Shown: piece after piece, positions 51,710 to 62,334 of the stretch
Numbering within the stretch: the first letter of the stretch is position 1
Layout: the number at the start of each line of letters is the position of its first letter
NCBI GenBank assembly: GCA_002067205.1
Contig: MVQL01000211.1
Coordinates: 1-64,000, forward strand
Direction: 5' to 3'
Length of the DNA stretch: 64,000 bases
Source: Pelotomaculum sp. PtaB.Bin104
GTDB lineage: Bacteria; Bacillota; Desulfotomaculia; Desulfotomaculales; Pelotomaculaceae
The notes under the pieces: model-generated
What the model was told of the DNA's origin: nothing
Databases searched by the model: none
The model's input: the letters and a program-made list of their open reading frames with translations, nothing else
Program-made: the position numbers and the translations under genes

Positions 51710-52075
51710 ATGGATAAAGACATTTATTATTATTTAAACATCGATTACCCTTTCACTGTACGGCCAGATACTGACGATGGCGGATATATAGTCGAATTTC
51801 CTGATCTGCGCTATTGTGTGGGCACAGGAGACACCGCGGAAGAAGCCATCAAAGATGCTATGCTTGCTAAAAGCGAATGGATCAGGGCTTCATTTGAAGC
51901 TGGTATTAAAATACCGGAGCCAGCCAGCAACGATGAATACAATGGCCGCATATCTTTAAGGATTCCTAAAAGCTTACACAAGGCGGTTGTTGAAACGGCA
52001 AAAAAGGAAGGGGTTAGTGCAAATCAGTTTTTATCTCATCTTATAAGCATGGGTATCGGTAAGAAAACGGTCTAA
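51710..52075 (+). CDS. HicB-like antitoxin-family protein without hicA
   Basis: 121 residues. The HicB core is YPFTVRPDTDDGGYIVEFPD then LRYCVGTGDTAEEAIKDAML. It is followed by a ribbon-helix-helix end (GRISLRIPKSLHKAVVETAK, SANQFLSHLISMG). No HicA toxin gene is adjacent on either side, so it may be solitary or have another role. AGGAGTG lies before GTG 51698/ATG 51710; the ATG is preferred. Confidence 0.8.
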   Translation: MDKDIYYYLNIDYPFTVRPDTDDGGYIVEFPDLRYCVGTGDTAEEAIKDAMLAKSEWIRASFEAGIKIPEPASNDEYNGRISLRIPKSLHKAVVETAKKEGVSANQFLSHLISMGIGKKTV

Positions 52076-52090
52076 GAGAATACTCCGCAT

Positions 52091-52130
52091 AATATAAGAA
52101 TCCCAGGTTTACGGCCGGGGTTCTTATATT
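52091..52130. terminator. Long hairpin downstream of the hicB-like gene
   Basis: AATATAAGAATCCC pairs with GGGGTTCTTATATT (one mismatch). The stem is AT-rich at its base, no clear T-run. Confidence 0.6.
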
Positions 52131-52231
52131 ATGTTGTGGGGTGGGGAGCCGCTCCATTTGCTGATGGGTCACTCCTTTGGCTACCGCCGGCTTCTGTGAC
52201 CGACAATGGCGATTTTCCTGTGATTGTTTAC

Positions 52232-53152
52232 CTATTGTTGATCGCAATTTTTTATCAGGCTCTGCAGGGCCAGCCTGATGGTCGGGTAAATAAACTTAAA
52301 CCCGGTGTCGAGCAGCTTTTTCGGGACAGCGCGCTGGCCGTGCAAGATCGACTCCGACATTTGTCCCAGGACAATTTTTAACATGAACTCGGGCACTGGC
52401 AACCAGGCGGGCCTGTTCAGAGCAAGCCCGATCTCCTGGGCGACCGTGCGCATTTGTGCCGGTTCCGGGGCGGTTAAATTCACTGGCCCCTTGATCTCGG
52501 GGTGTTCTATGAGCCACCGGAGCATCCCGGTCAAGTCCTGGATGTGGACCCAGGAGAGCCACTGCTTTCCGGAACCAAGGTACCCGCCGGCAAAAAATCG
52601 ATAAGGCGTGAGCATGCGGTTGAGTGCGCCCTCATAGCCCAGCGCCACCCCGAGCCGGGCCGTGACAACCCTGGTCGTGTCGCTTTGCGCCCGGTAGGCT
52701 TCCTTTTCCCAGGCCAGGCAAACACGGGCCAGAAAATCATCCCCGGGGGCGTCAGCTTCCGTAAGCTCTTCATCCTGCCGGGGGCCATAATAGCCGACAG
52801 CGGAGGCGTTCACCAGCAGTTGCGGCTCTAAGGTTTGCGCCTGGATGGCGCTGACAATGGCCCGGGTAGTCCGGAGCCGGCTATCCAGGATTTCTTGTTT
52901 TACAGCACCGGTCCACCGGCGGCCGCCGATCGATTCCCCGGCCAGGTTGACCACGACGTCAATTTTTTTCAGTTCTTCTGCCGGCAATGGGGCTATATTG
53001 TCCCATTCAAGGATCTTAACTGAAGGGACAGGAATACCCTTGGTTTTCCCCCGGTTTCTGGTGACCACGCAGATATCGTATTGAAAAGAAAGCAATTCCT
53101 TGATCAGGTTTCTGCCAATATATCCTGTACCGCCGAAAATGAGTACGTTCAT
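52232..53152 (-). CDS. SDR39U1-type epimerase (YfcH/TIGR01777 family)
   Basis: 306 residues. Nucleotide motif VLIFGGTGYIGRNLIKEL; family marks VVNLAGESIGGRRWTGAVKQ and LLVNASAVGYYGPRQDEELT (Tyr of the SDR site), and WLSWVHIQDLTGMLRWLIEH. DUF1731-type tail GRPAWLPVPEFMLKIVLGQM. The family is widespread, its physiological substrate is unknown, and it binds NAD(P). It stands alone on the minus strand. Confidence 0.9.
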   Translation of the reverse strand: MNVLIFGGTGYIGRNLIKELLSFQYDICVVTRNRGKTKGIPVPSVKILEWDNIAPLPAEELKKIDVVVNLAGESIGGRRWTGAVKQEILDSRLRTTRAIVSAIQAQTLEPQLLVNASAVGYYGPRQDEELTEADAPGDDFLARVCLAWEKEAYRAQSDTTRVVTARLGVALGYEGALNRMLTPYRFFAGGYLGSGKQWLSWVHIQDLTGMLRWLIEHPEIKGPVNLTAPEPAQMRTVAQEIGLALNRPAWLPVPEFMLKIVLGQMSESILHGQRAVPKKLLDTGFKFIYPTIRLALQSLIKNCDQQ

Positions 53153-53777
53153 CCGGTCAGCTTTCCCCCTTCATGCTTCACATCCACACGGTTTCCGTTT
53201 CTTGCTTTACTGCCGCACCTGACAATAATATTCTCTCCCTGCAAACTTAGCGCCCATATTATCTCTATTTAGTCCTAATCACCCGGTTTCTTACCCAACT
53301 GAATAGCGGCTTGCCGGGTGTCGTTTTCAGCATCATTGGATCTATTTTGACTGTGCCTTCTCACGCCCATTTCCGCCCGGCCAATCAAACATTTTCAGCA
53401 TCGTTGTTTCAACTCTGACTGTGCTTGCGTCTCTTGCTTCTAGTATTCCGCAGTTTCGAGTTCATCACCTGTTTCTTCGCTCTCCCTTTGACCTCTTTAT
53501 CGGACCATTCTGGAAAATTTCGTAATTGGATAGTTCTATATTAATCCACGAGAACCTCTTTTTTGAGAATAAGTTAGTCTCTTATTACCTTAAAGAGGTC
53601 AACTCTTCAAATGAAGAGCTAAAAAGACTGGTCATCTTGTAGTTGTCTGTGCCTCGGGCGTTACCGGCACGCCAGCAGAACCATAGCTGCCTTTTGCATG
53701 ATGAAAGCACTGATCCGGTAGTATAATGGCCTGCTGCACAGGACAAATTATGAGAAAACAGATAGGGAGGGCCAATT
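53153..53777. repeat. Non-coding spacer with a degenerate 68-nt tandem repeat
   Basis: Two imperfect copies start at 53324 and 53392. Both begin TTTTCAGCATC and hold TGACTGTGC at the same offset (68 nt). A hairpin-like CCCGG...CCGGG lies at 53282-53317. No gene or ribosome-binding site is seen until gerW. Confidence 0.45.
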
Positions 53778-54233
53778 ATGCCGGAACAACATCCAATTGA
53801 GGGATTAATGAAAACAGCTATGGAAAGCATTAAGGAAATGGTTGATGTCAATACGGTGGTGGGCGACCCGGTAGAAACACCCGACGGCACGGTGATCATA
53901 CCTGTTTCCCGGGTTGCCTGTGGTTTTGTGGCCGGAGGAGGCAATTTCGAGGCCGAGCACGGAGAGCAAGATGAAGCATCACCTGCTTTTGGTGGCGGCA
54001 GCGGCGGTGGTGTTTCAGTTAAACCAATCGGCTTCTTAGTTGTCGGCAACGGGCAGGTGCGCTTGCTTCCTGTGGATGGGAATATGGTCGCCGACCGGTT
54101 AATCGACCTGGCGCCCCAGTTATTAGCCCAATTGCAGTCGATGTTCGGCAAGGGCGAGGGTCAGCCGGAGAGCAATATAAATTTTTCAGTACAGCCTAAT
54201 CAGCCAGCGGCATCAGATCACCAGCAATTATAA
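53778..54233 (+). CDS. gerW: Spore germination protein GerW/YtfJ family
   Basis: 151 residues. HPIEGLMKTAMESIKEMVDV is followed by NTVVGDPVETPDGTVIIPVS, the Gly-rich stretch FGGGSGGGVSVKPIGFLVV and VRLLPVDGNMVADRLIDLAP, the pattern of YtfJ/GerW, a forespore-made protein needed for germination in B. subtilis. AGGGAGG precedes ATG 53778. Confidence 0.9.
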   Translation: MPEQHPIEGLMKTAMESIKEMVDVNTVVGDPVETPDGTVIIPVSRVACGFVAGGGNFEAEHGEQDEASPAFGGGSGGGVSVKPIGFLVVGNGQVRLLPVDGNMVADRLIDLAPQLLAQLQSMFGKGEGQPESNINFSVQPNQPAASDHQQL

Positions 54234-54316
54234 TTACTTTCATGGGTTGTCTTTGCGCCCATGATTGATTTTCTTTGCTAACTAAATAATAAATATTTTA
54301 TGAAAGCAATAGCCGG

Positions 54317-54466
54317 ATGCTCCATCAGGTACCCGGTAAACGCATATTTGTATGTAATTTATCTTCAATTTCCTGGGAATTGCCGTATCCGGCTGAAGGG
54401 GCAATTGACAAAATTGTTGCCAGGGATAATAATATTTCGCAGGCAAGCAGGAAGATATTGCTTTGA
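54317..54466 (+). CDS. Doubtful 49-codon ORF before dprA
   Basis: ATG 54317 to stop 54466. The end AIDKIVARDNNISQASRKIL reads like a true protein tail and its stop overlaps the upstream TTG choice of dprA. No ribosome-binding site and no recognised family. It may be the tail of a deleted gene; ComM often precedes dprA. Confidence 0.25.
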   Translation: MLHQVPGKRIFVCNLSSISWELPYPAEGAIDKIVARDNNISQASRKILL

Positions 54467-54510
54467 CCCCGAAAAGAAGTGCCAAAGAATTACTGGGAGG
54501 AGTAACTTTT

Positions 54511-55614
54511 TTGGAGGACAGAATATACTGGTTGGGATGGCAGTTTCTTTTGCCCGGTGTGGGTAAGCGGCTATGGTCACTAGTTGAATATTTTGGCTCG
54601 CCCGGGGCGGCCTGGGCCGCTTCAGCAAAAGAATTATCCGGCGCCCCCGGTATTGGCACAGAGGGCCCGGGCGGCCTGGCCCAGCGCAAGGCTGGTCTGG
54701 ATCTCGACAGCCTGGTGGCAAAGCTTGAAGCCTCCGGCATTTCCTTTGTCTGCTACAGTGAGCCCGGCTACCCGGAAAAACTGCTTTCCATTTATGACCC
54801 GCCGCCGGTAATATTTTACCGGGGCCGGTTGAAGGCCGGCGACAGCCTGGCGGTGGCGATGGTTGGCTCGCGTAAGCCCTCACCTTATGGGCAGTTGGTA
54901 GCCGAGAAGTTGGCCAAAGACCTGGCGGCTGTTGGCGTAATCGTGATCAGCGGCATGGCCAGGGGTATTGATACTATCGTCCATAAAGGGGTCCTGGCGG
55001 TCAAGGGCAGGACTGTGGCCGTCATGGGCAGCGGCCTGGATGTAGTTTATCCGCGGGAAAACAAGCGTTTAATGGAACAGATCATCGACAGCGGTGCGGT
55101 GATCAGTGAATTTCCGCCCGGCTCACCGCCGGAGGCCTGGCACTTTCCCGCCCGCAACCGGATTATCAGCGGGCTGGCGCAGGCGACAGTGGTGGTCGAG
55201 GCCGGTGAGCGGAGTGGCGCCTTGATTACATCGGATTTTGCCCTGGAGCAGGGGCGCGATGTGATGGCGGTGCCGGGAAACATCGTTAACCCGTTGAGCC
55301 GGGGGCCCCACCGCCTGATCAAGCAGGGAGCCAGGCTGGTGGAGGGCGCCGGCGATATATTGGACGAACTCGGCTTGGAAAAGCTCTTTCCAGCCAATCA
55401 GCCCGGCGATGTCGGCTCAATTAAAATGAGCGCTGAAGAGGAGGCCATATACCGGTTGGTAACGTTAGACCCGGTGGCTTTAGATGAGTTGATCGCCAAG
55501 TCCGGCCTTTCGCCCCAGAAAGTGATGGCTGCCTTAATGTATCTGGAAATAAAGGGATTTGTCAGGCAAATGCCGGGCAAGTTTTACACCCGTACCGGGA
55601 GAAACGTATTCTAA
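54511..55614 (+). CDS. dprA: DNA-processing protein DprA (Smf)
   Basis: 367 residues. An N-terminal SAM-like helical region is followed by the extended Rossmann fold with AMVGSRKPSPYGQLVAEKLA, ISGMARGIDTIVHKGVLAVK, TVAVMGSGLDVVYPRENKRL and FPARNRIISGLAQATVVVEA, and a small winged-helix C-terminus. DprA loads RecA on incoming single-stranded DNA. TTG 54511 has GGGAGG upstream; TTG 54463 would add 16 residues. The gene heads the conserved dprA-topA-trmFO-xerC-hslVU-codY block. Confidence 0.9.
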   Translation: MEDRIYWLGWQFLLPGVGKRLWSLVEYFGSPGAAWAASAKELSGAPGIGTEGPGGLAQRKAGLDLDSLVAKLEASGISFVCYSEPGYPEKLLSIYDPPPVIFYRGRLKAGDSLAVAMVGSRKPSPYGQLVAEKLAKDLAAVGVIVISGMARGIDTIVHKGVLAVKGRTVAVMGSGLDVVYPRENKRLMEQIIDSGAVISEFPPGSPPEAWHFPARNRIISGLAQATVVVEAGERSGALITSDFALEQGRDVMAVPGNIVNPLSRGPHRLIKQGARLVEGAGDILDELGLEKLFPANQPGDVGSIKMSAEEEAIYRLVTLDPVALDELIAKSGLSPQKVMAALMYLEIKGFVRQMPGKFYTRTGRNVF

Positions 55615-55697
55615 AAAGAAGCAAAAAGCATAGATATCTGAAAAATATGCTATAATATATGGCAATAAAAGCCAGGCAGTAAATGAGGTGTTAGTGT

Positions 55698-57860
55698 TTG
55701 TCTAAAACTTTGGTAATAGTTGAATCACCTGCCAAAGCAAAAACAATCAGCAAATTTCTTGGAAAAAAATATGTAGTCAAAGCTTCTCTGGGGCATGTGC
55801 GCGACTTGCCTAAAAGCCAGTTTGGGGTGGATGTCCAGAACGGGTTTAATCCGAAATATATTACCATCCGTGGTAAAGGCGACACGATCAAGGAGTTGCG
55901 GACGGCAGGAAAAAAAGTTCAACAGGTCTTAATTGCCTCCGACCCGGACCGGGAGGGTGAGGCCATCGCCTGGCATTTGCAGAAGCTGTTGGACATATCG
56001 GTCGATCAGCCATGCCGCATTGAATTTAATGAGATTACCAAGCAGGCCATTCAAAATGCGGTCAAGCACCCCCGGGTCATTGACACCAACCGGGTCAATG
56101 CCCAGCAGGCGCGCCGGATCCTCGACCGTCTGGTAGGCTACAACCTGAGTCCGCTGCTCTGGCGCAAAATTAAAAAAGGTCTGAGCGCCGGCCGGGTGCA
56201 GTCGGTGGCTGTCCGGCTGATCTGTGACCGTGAGGAAGAGATCCAGGCCTTCGTCCCTGAAGAATACTGGAGCCTGACCGGCAGCTTTATCAAGGCCGGC
56301 AGTGCCCCCTTTGAGGGCAAGCTCTTTAAATATCAGGGTAAAAAGCTTGAAATCGGCAACGCGGAAAAAATGCAGGGAATTCTTGAGGGCCTCAAAGGCG
56401 CCCAGTACGCCGTGTCCAATGTAGCCCGCAAGGAGAAGAGCCGCAAGCCGGCGCCGCCCTTTATCACCAGTACCCTCCAGCAGGAGGCCTATCGCAAGCT
56501 GAACTTTACCACCAGAAAAACCATGATGATCGCCCAGCAGCTTTATGAGGGGCTTGACCTGGGCAAGGAGGGCACCTCCGGCCTAGTGTCTTATATCCGC
56601 ACCGACTCCACCAGGGTATCGGAAACAGCCCGGGATGAGGCGAAAAATCATATTCGTGAACATTTGGGCGACCAATTCGTGGGGAGGGACACGGCCAGAC
56701 CGGCCGGTAAGGGCAAAATTCAGGACGCCCACGAGGCGATCCGCCCCACTGCGGTCAACCGGGAGCCGGACGCAATTAAAGGCTTTCTGACCAATGACCA
56801 GTATAAACTATATAAGCTGATCTGGTCGCGGTTTCTGGCCAGCATGATGAGCCCGGCTATATTTGATACCACCAGCGTTGACATCAGCGCCGGGGACTAT
56901 TGGTTCCGGGCCACCGGCTCGGTGATTAAATTTCCCGGCTTTATGAAAGTATACACCGAAGGCAGGGATGACGGGGAAAAAGAGGAAGAAAAGCTGATCC
57001 CGGACCTTAGCGAGGGGGATGTCTTAGAGGCTCGCTCGCTGACCCCGAAACAGCACTTTACCCAGCCGCCGCCCCGCTATACCGACGCGACACTGGTCAG
57101 GACTTTAGAAGAAAAGGGCATCGGCAGGCCCAGCACCTATGCCCCCATTGTGGAAACCATCATCAAGAGGGGCTACGTGGTCAGGGACAAGAAACAGCTT
57201 TACCCCACCGAACTTGGTACGATGGTGGTGGATTTATTAAAAAAGCATTTCCATGATATCATCGGGGTCGAGTTCACCGCTGGAATGGAAGAAAAACTTG
57301 ACAATGTGGAAGAGGGCAACCTGGACTGGGTACAGGTGCTGGACCGGTTTTACACCCCCTTTAGCCGGACCCTGGAGAAGGCGGACGAGGAGATCGGGCA
57401 GGTACAGGTTGCAGATGAGGTCACTGAGGAAATATGTGAGCAGTGCGGCCGCAACCTGGTGGTTAAAATGGGCCGCTACGGCAAATTTCTGGCGTGCCCC
57501 GGCTTCCCGGAATGCCGCAATACCAAGCCGCTGCTGGAGCCCACCGGAGCTGACTGCCCCCGCTGTGAGGGAGAGTTGGTAGCCCGGCGCAGCAAGAAGG
57601 GGAGAAAGTTTTTTGGCTGCAGCCGCTACCCTGAGTGTGATTTTGTCACCTGGGATCAGCCGTCCCAGACCAAGTGCCCGGATTGCGGGGGCTTAATGCT
57701 GGAAAAAAGAGCCGGCAAAAATATCAAACTAACCTGCATTAACGAAGAGTGCAGCCAGGGGCGTGCTCCCAAGAAAGAGCAAGCGCGTCAAAAGCGCTCC
57801 ACTGCCGGGAAAAGGAAAACGGCGGAAAATTCAGCAGTAGAATTAGGAGATGTTAAGTGA
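55698..57860 (+). CDS. topA: DNA topoisomerase I
   Basis: 720 residues. TOPRIM domain at the start ([35 protein letters not shown]), then the gate domain with the catalytic Tyr in SYIRTDSTR (Tyr 299), and three C-terminal four-Cys zinc modules ([13 protein letters not shown]..., [13 protein letters not shown]..., [13 protein letters not shown]...). It relaxes negative supercoils. TTG 55698 starts after TGAGGTGTTAG. The stop overlaps trmFO by 4 nt. Confidence 0.96.
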   Translation: MSKTLVIVESPAKAKTISKFLGKKYVVKASLGHVRDLPKSQFGVDVQNGFNPKYITIRGKGDTIKELRTAGKKVQQVLIASDPDREGEAIAWHLQKLLDISVDQPCRIEFNEITKQAIQNAVKHPRVIDTNRVNAQQARRILDRLVGYNLSPLLWRKIKKGLSAGRVQSVAVRLICDREEEIQAFVPEEYWSLTGSFIKAGSAPFEGKLFKYQGKKLEIGNAEKMQGILEGLKGAQYAVSNVARKEKSRKPAPPFITSTLQQEAYRKLNFTTRKTMMIAQQLYEGLDLGKEGTSGLVSYIRTDSTRVSETARDEAKNHIREHLGDQFVGRDTARPAGKGKIQDAHEAIRPTAVNREPDAIKGFLTNDQYKLYKLIWSRFLASMMSPAIFDTTSVDISAGDYWFRATGSVIKFPGFMKVYTEGRDDGEKEEEKLIPDLSEGDVLEARSLTPKQHFTQPPPRYTDATLVRTLEEKGIGRPSTYAPIVETIIKRGYVVRDKKQLYPTELGTMVVDLLKKHFHDIIGVEFTAGMEEKLDNVEEGNLDWVQVLDRFYTPFSRTLEKADEEIGQVQVADEVTEEICEQCGRNLVVKMGRYGKFLACPGFPECRNTKPLLEPTGADCPRCEGELVARRSKKGRKFFGCSRYPECDFVTWDQPSQTKCPDCGGLMLEKRAGKNIKLTCINEECSQGRAPKKEQARQKRSTAGKRKTAENSAVELGDVK

Positions 57861-59194
57861 CCGGGCGGATGGCAGTTAAAATAATCGGGGCGGGTCTGGC
57901 CGGCGCTGAGGCGGCCTGGCAGTTGGCAAGCCGGGGAATTATGGTTGAGCTATACGAAATGCGACCGGAGCGTAAATCACCTGCCCACCAAACCGGTGAT
58001 TTTGCGGAACTGGTTTGCAGCAACTCTTTGCGCGCAGCCGCACTGGAAAACGCCGTCGGGCTGTTAAAAGAGGAAATGCGCCGGCTTAACTCATTGATCA
58101 TGGCTTGCGCCGACAAAACCAGGGTACCGGCCGGCGGCGCCCTGGCCGTTGACCGCAGCGCCTTTGCCCGCCTGGTTACTGAGAGCCTGGCCGCCCACCC
58201 GCTGGTGGAGGTTTTCCGCCAGAAGGTTTTGAGTATACCGTCGGACGGGGTGGTGATCCTGGCTACCGGCCCGCTGACCTCTCCGGCAATGGCGGAAAGG
58301 ATTAGGGAGTTTACCGGTGAAAGCTATTTATATTTTTACGATGCGGTGGCCCCGATTGTGACCTATGAGTCCCTAAACCTGCAAAAAATATTCCGTTCTT
58401 CCCGCTATGGCAAGGGCGAGGCTGATTATTTAAACTGCCCGATGAGCCAGGCGGAGTATGAAATTTTTTGGCAGACCCTGGTCGGGGCGGAGATTGCCCC
58501 GCGGCATGAATTTGAGCAGGAGTCTTACTTTGAGGGCTGCATGCCCGTGGAGGTAATGGCAAAGCGCGGTAAGGACACCCTGCGCTACGGCCCGCTCAAG
58601 CCGGTGGGGCTGACCGATCCGCAAACGGGTAAAAGACCATATGCGGTGGTACAGTTGAGGCAGGACAATGCCGAGGGAACGATGTATAACCTGGTCGGGT
58701 TTCAGACAACTTTAAAGTGGGAGGAGCAGCGCCGGGTGCTAAAATTAATTCCCGGCCTGGAAGGAGCGGAGTTTGCCCGGTTTGGAGTGATGCACCGGAA
58801 TACTTATATCAACGCACCGGTGCTGTTGCAGCCAACTTTTCAGACCAAAAGGCGGCCGTCCTTATTTTTTGCCGGCCAGGTGACCGGGGTGGAGGGCTAT
58901 GTGGAGTCAGCGGCTTCCGGCCTGATGGCCGGTGTTAACGCTGCTTTGCTGGCTGCCGGCAGGAAGCCTCTGCCATTTCCGCGAGAAAGCGCCCACGGCG
59001 CTCTGGCGCATTACATAACCAGCGCGGACCCGGCGCATTTTCAGCCGATGAACATCACCTTTGGGCTGCTGCCCCCGCTGGAGAACAAAATCCGGGATAA
59101 AAAAGAGCGGTACAGAAAGGTTGCCGAGCGGGCGCTGAATTCAATCGGAGATTACATTGAGTTAATTACGGGCAAAACCAATTATAAGGAATGA
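57857..59194 (+). CDS. trmFO: Folate-dependent tRNA (uracil-5-)-methyltransferase TrmFO
   Basis: 445 residues. FAD motif [20 protein letters not shown], followed by the family block [20 protein letters not shown], a central [20 protein letters not shown], and [17 protein letters not shown] near the end. TrmFO makes ribothymidine at position 54 of tRNA with methylene-THF and FADH2. The start is GTG 57857 (AGGAGATGTTAA in front), overlapping topA; ATG 57869 is an alternative. Confidence 0.95.
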   Translation: MTGRMAVKIIGAGLAGAEAAWQLASRGIMVELYEMRPERKSPAHQTGDFAELVCSNSLRAAALENAVGLLKEEMRRLNSLIMACADKTRVPAGGALAVDRSAFARLVTESLAAHPLVEVFRQKVLSIPSDGVVILATGPLTSPAMAERIREFTGESYLYFYDAVAPIVTYESLNLQKIFRSSRYGKGEADYLNCPMSQAEYEIFWQTLVGAEIAPRHEFEQESYFEGCMPVEVMAKRGKDTLRYGPLKPVGLTDPQTGKRPYAVVQLRQDNAEGTMYNLVGFQTTLKWEEQRRVLKLIPGLEGAEFARFGVMHRNTYINAPVLLQPTFQTKRRPSLFFAGQVTGVEGYVESAASGLMAGVNAALLAAGRKPLPFPRESAHGALAHYITSADPAHFQPMNITFGLLPPLENKIRDKKERYRKVAERALNSIGDYIELITGKTNYKE

Positions 59195-59197
59195 GAC

Positions 59198-60160
59198 ATG
59201 TACAGCCATATCGATAACTTTCTTATTTATTTGAAGACTGAAAAAAATGCTTCCCCCCGGACAATTGAAAGCTACCAGAAGGACTTGTTCTCCGGCCTGG
59301 ACTTTTTTGCCGGCCAAATGGAAAAAGCCGATCACGCGCTTCACCCGGCGGATCTGGACCACCGGGTTTTCCGGCGCTATCTGGCTTTCTCCCAGCAGCA
59401 GGGCCATGCCCGGACCACGATGGCCAGGCGGCTGGCTGCCTGGCGGTCCTTTTACCGCTACCTGGTACGGGAGGAGATAGTAGCGGAAAACCCGGCGGCG
59501 AGGCTGGCCAACCCCAGGCTGGAAAAGCGCCTGCCAGGGTTTTTATATGAGGGTGAGGCCAAACTGCTGGTAGAGGCGCCTGATTTGAAGAGTCCTCTGG
59601 GGATCCGTGACCGGGCGCTATTGGAGACGCTGTATGCCGGCGGGCTGCGGATTAACGAGTTGGTGTCACTGGACCTGGGTGACCTGGATCTCATGGGCGG
59701 GTATGTCCGGGTGATGGGCAAAAGGGCCCGGGAAAGGCTGGTTCCCCTGGGAAGGCAGGCGGTAAAGGCATTAATCAGTTATTTGAAGGAAGCCCGCCCG
59801 GGGCTCTTGGCGAAAGCGGCTTCAAGCAAAACCGGGGAATTTGGGCCCTCCGCCAAGCGGTCGCCGCCCAAGCTTGAGCACTCGGTTTTTCTTAACCGGT
59901 GGGGCGGGCGTCTGTCCGGGCGGGGCATTCGCAAGATTATCGATAAATATGTGGAGCAGGTAAGCATCGCCAGGAAAGTGAGCCCCCACACACTGCGCCA
60001 TTCCTTTGCCACCCACCTGTTAAATGCCGGTGCCGACCTGCGCTCGGTGCAGGAGTTGCTGGGCCATGTCAGCCTTTCCAGTACACAGATCTACACCCAC
60101 ATCACCGGTGAGAGACTGAAGCAGGTGTACCGCCAGGCCCACCCGCGGGCACAGGAATAA
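59198..60160 (+). CDS. xerC: Tyrosine recombinase XerC (CodV)
   Basis: 320 residues. An N-terminal SAM-like core-binding domain is followed by the catalytic domain with Arg 151 (GGLRINELVSL), His 264/Arg 267 (HTLRHSFATHLL), the later HVSLSSTQIYTH and Tyr 299. A ~25-residue Ser/Lys/Pro-rich insert (KAASSKTGEFGPSAKRSPPK) sits between catalytic strands and makes it slightly longer than usual. It resolves chromosome dimers at dif. It lies in the codV position ahead of hslV, so it is housekeeping, not phage. Confidence 0.92.
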   Translation: MYSHIDNFLIYLKTEKNASPRTIESYQKDLFSGLDFFAGQMEKADHALHPADLDHRVFRRYLAFSQQQGHARTTMARRLAAWRSFYRYLVREEIVAENPAARLANPRLEKRLPGFLYEGEAKLLVEAPDLKSPLGIRDRALLETLYAGGLRINELVSLDLGDLDLMGGYVRVMGKRARERLVPLGRQAVKALISYLKEARPGLLAKAASSKTGEFGPSAKRSPPKLEHSVFLNRWGGRLSGRGIRKIIDKYVEQVSIARKVSPHTLRHSFATHLLNAGADLRSVQELLGHVSLSSTQIYTHITGERLKQVYRQAHPRAQE

Positions 60161-60194
60161 ATAATTCAGATCTGAAGATTTAGGAGGAGCAGCT

Positions 60195-60725
60195 ATGTTT
60201 CATGCCACCACTATCGTTGCGGTGAAAAAGGACGGGAAAATTGCCATTGCCGGTGATGGCCAGGTGACCTTCGGCCAGAACACGGTAATCAAGAAGGGCG
60301 CCAAAAAAATTAGAAGGCTTTATAAAGATCAAGTTGTGGCCGGTTTTGCCGGCTCGGTGGCCGATGCCTTCACTTTATTCGAAAAGTTCGAGGGTAAATT
60401 AGAGGAATACCACGGCAATTTGCAGCGGGCTGCTGTCGAGTTGGCCAAGGAGTGGCGCACCGATAAGATTTTGCGCCAGCTTGAGGCCATGTTGATTGTG
60501 GCTGGCAAAGAAGACCTGTTGATTATTTCTGGCGGCGGCGAGGTCATTGAGCCGGATGACGGGGTGGCGGCCATCGGCTCCGGTGGGCCCTTTGCCCTGG
60601 CGGCCGCACGTGCCCTGAACAAATATACCCAGATGAACGCTGCCGATATCGCCCGTGAGTCTTTGGCGATTGCGGCGGATATATGCATTTATACTAATAA
60701 TAATATTATGGTTGAGGAGATATAA
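60195..60725 (+). CDS. hslV: ATP-dependent protease peptidase subunit HslV (ClpQ)
   Basis: 176 residues. The start [20 protein letters not shown] carries the nucleophile Thr exposed after processing, then [20 protein letters not shown] and the closing [16 protein letters not shown]. It forms the double-ring peptidase that works with HslU. AGGAGGAGC precedes ATG 60195. Confidence 0.95.
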   Translation: MFHATTIVAVKKDGKIAIAGDGQVTFGQNTVIKKGAKKIRRLYKDQVVAGFAGSVADAFTLFEKFEGKLEEYHGNLQRAAVELAKEWRTDKILRQLEAMLIVAGKEDLLIISGGGEVIEPDDGVAAIGSGGPFALAAARALNKYTQMNAADIARESLAIAADICIYTNNNIMVEEI

Positions 60726-60871
60726 TTAACAAATAGACCGGGCCGTGTCCTGCACACAAGGAGCTAAGTTACTGCTACTTTTGCGGGCTTCTTTGTATAC
60801 ATAATGCTTATATTGCGGACGAAGAGGTTGACCATTGATACCTCCGGCCCCCGCAAGCCAATATATTAAAT

Positions 60872-60906
60872 TCTGACGTCTGATGTCTGAGGGCTGACGA
60901 CTGAAA
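60872..60906 (+). repeat. Five-copy heptamer tandem repeat upstream of hslU
   Basis: TCTGACG, TCTGATG, TCTGAGG, GCTGACG, ACTGAAA follow one another just before the hslU ribosome-binding site. A shorter form (TCCGACG-TCTGATA) is seen near 15677 before cls. Confidence 0.7.
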
Positions 60907-60921
60907 CCGGAGGGTATAGCC

Positions 60922-62316
60922 GTGGAGGAATTAACACCACGCCGTATTGTTGAGGAACTGGATAAATATATTGTCGGTCAGAATAAAGCTAAAAAAGCCG
61001 TGGCAGTAGCCTTGCGCAACCGCTACCGCCGCAAAAAACTGCCGGAGGAGTTTATTGACGAAGTAATCCCGAAAAATATCCTGATGATCGGGCCTACCGG
61101 TGTGGGCAAGACCGAAATTGCCCGCCGCCTGGCCAAACTGGTCAAGGCCCCCTTTGTTAAAGTGGAAGCGACCAAGTTTACCGAGGTCGGCTATGTCGGC
61201 CGGGATGTGGAAGGGATGATCCGGGACCTGGTAGAAACAGCAATCCGGATGATCAAAGAGGAGAAACTGGCGGAAGTCGAGGGCAAGGCCCAAACAATCG
61301 CCGAAGAAAGAATAATTGAGCTCTTAGCGCCCTACCCGGTCAAGGAAACCGCGCCCCGCAACCCGCTGGAAATGATCTTCGGCGGCGCAAAACAGCCGGA
61401 GCCTGTGGACCAGAGCCTGGAGCAAAGAACTAAGCGTATTGGTTTTGAAAGAGAGATGCTCAAGGAAAAGCTGGCCAAGGGTCAGCTGGAGAAGGAAATC
61501 GTGGAGATTGAGGTGGAGGACAACAAGCCGCCGATGCTGGAGGTGTTCAGCGGCTCGGGCATGGAAGAGATGGGCGTTAACCTCCAGGACATGTTAGGCG
61601 GCTTTCTGCCCAAGAAAAAGCGCCGGCGCAAAGTGACCGTGCAGGAGGCCAGAAGAATCCTGATCCTGCAGGAAGCCCAAAAACTAATTGATATGGATGA
61701 AGTTACTGCCCAGGCGATTAAGCGGGTGGAGGACGACGGTATTGTCTTTCTTGATGAAATCGATAAAATTGCCGGCCGGGAAGGGTATGGTCCTGATGTT
61801 TCCAGGGGCGGGGTGCAGCGTGATATCCTGCCCATTGTCGAAGGGTCGACCGTCGTAACCAAGTACGGGCCGGTTAAAACCGATCATATTCTTTTTATTG
61901 CCGCCGGGGCTTTTCACATTACCAAGCCTTCCGATCTGATTCCGGAGCTCCAGGGCCGCTTCCCGATCCGTGTCGAACTGGAAAGTTTGACCTGCGAGGA
62001 TTTTCAGCAAATTTTGACTGAACCGAGAAACGCTTTAATTAAGCAGTATACTGAACTTTTAGCAACCGAAGGAATATCGGTTAAATTTTCAAAAAATTCA
62101 CTTGAAGAAATTGCGAGAATAGCTTATACTGTTAATGAACAAACAGAGAACATTGGCGCTCGGCGTTTGCACACGATTTTAGAAAAATTGCTGGAGGACA
62201 TTTCCTTTGAGGCGCCGGAAATGGGCGGTCAGGCAATCGATATCAGCCGTGAAAATGTTGTCGAAAAGTTAGAGGAAGTTGTAAAAAATGAAGATTTAAG
62301 CCGTTATATTTTGTAA
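60922..62316 (+). CDS. hslU: ATP-dependent protease ATPase subunit HslU (ClpY)
   Basis: 464 residues. [20 protein letters not shown] at the start, Walker [15 protein letters not shown], pore-loop block [20 protein letters not shown], Walker [14 protein letters not shown], sensor segments and the conserved end [20 protein letters not shown]. It unfolds substrates for HslV. GTG 60922 (CCGGAGGGTATAGCC in front) is the start. A 196-nt gap separates it from hslV, more than is usual in this operon. Confidence 0.95.
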   Translation: MEELTPRRIVEELDKYIVGQNKAKKAVAVALRNRYRRKKLPEEFIDEVIPKNILMIGPTGVGKTEIARRLAKLVKAPFVKVEATKFTEVGYVGRDVEGMIRDLVETAIRMIKEEKLAEVEGKAQTIAEERIIELLAPYPVKETAPRNPLEMIFGGAKQPEPVDQSLEQRTKRIGFEREMLKEKLAKGQLEKEIVEIEVEDNKPPMLEVFSGSGMEEMGVNLQDMLGGFLPKKKRRRKVTVQEARRILILQEAQKLIDMDEVTAQAIKRVEDDGIVFLDEIDKIAGREGYGPDVSRGGVQRDILPIVEGSTVVTKYGPVKTDHILFIAAGAFHITKPSDLIPELQGRFPIRVELESLTCEDFQQILTEPRNALIKQYTELLATEGISVKFSKNSLEEIARIAYTVNEQTENIGARRLHTILEKLLEDISFEAPEMGGQAIDISRENVVEKLEEVVKNEDLSRYIL

Positions 62317-62334
62317 GGGGGAAACAACAAGAGT

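Noticed and set aside
59198-60160. Integrase marking a prophage or genomic island
   Set aside because: It is the housekeeping XerC/CodV between trmFO and hslV, with no phage genes around.
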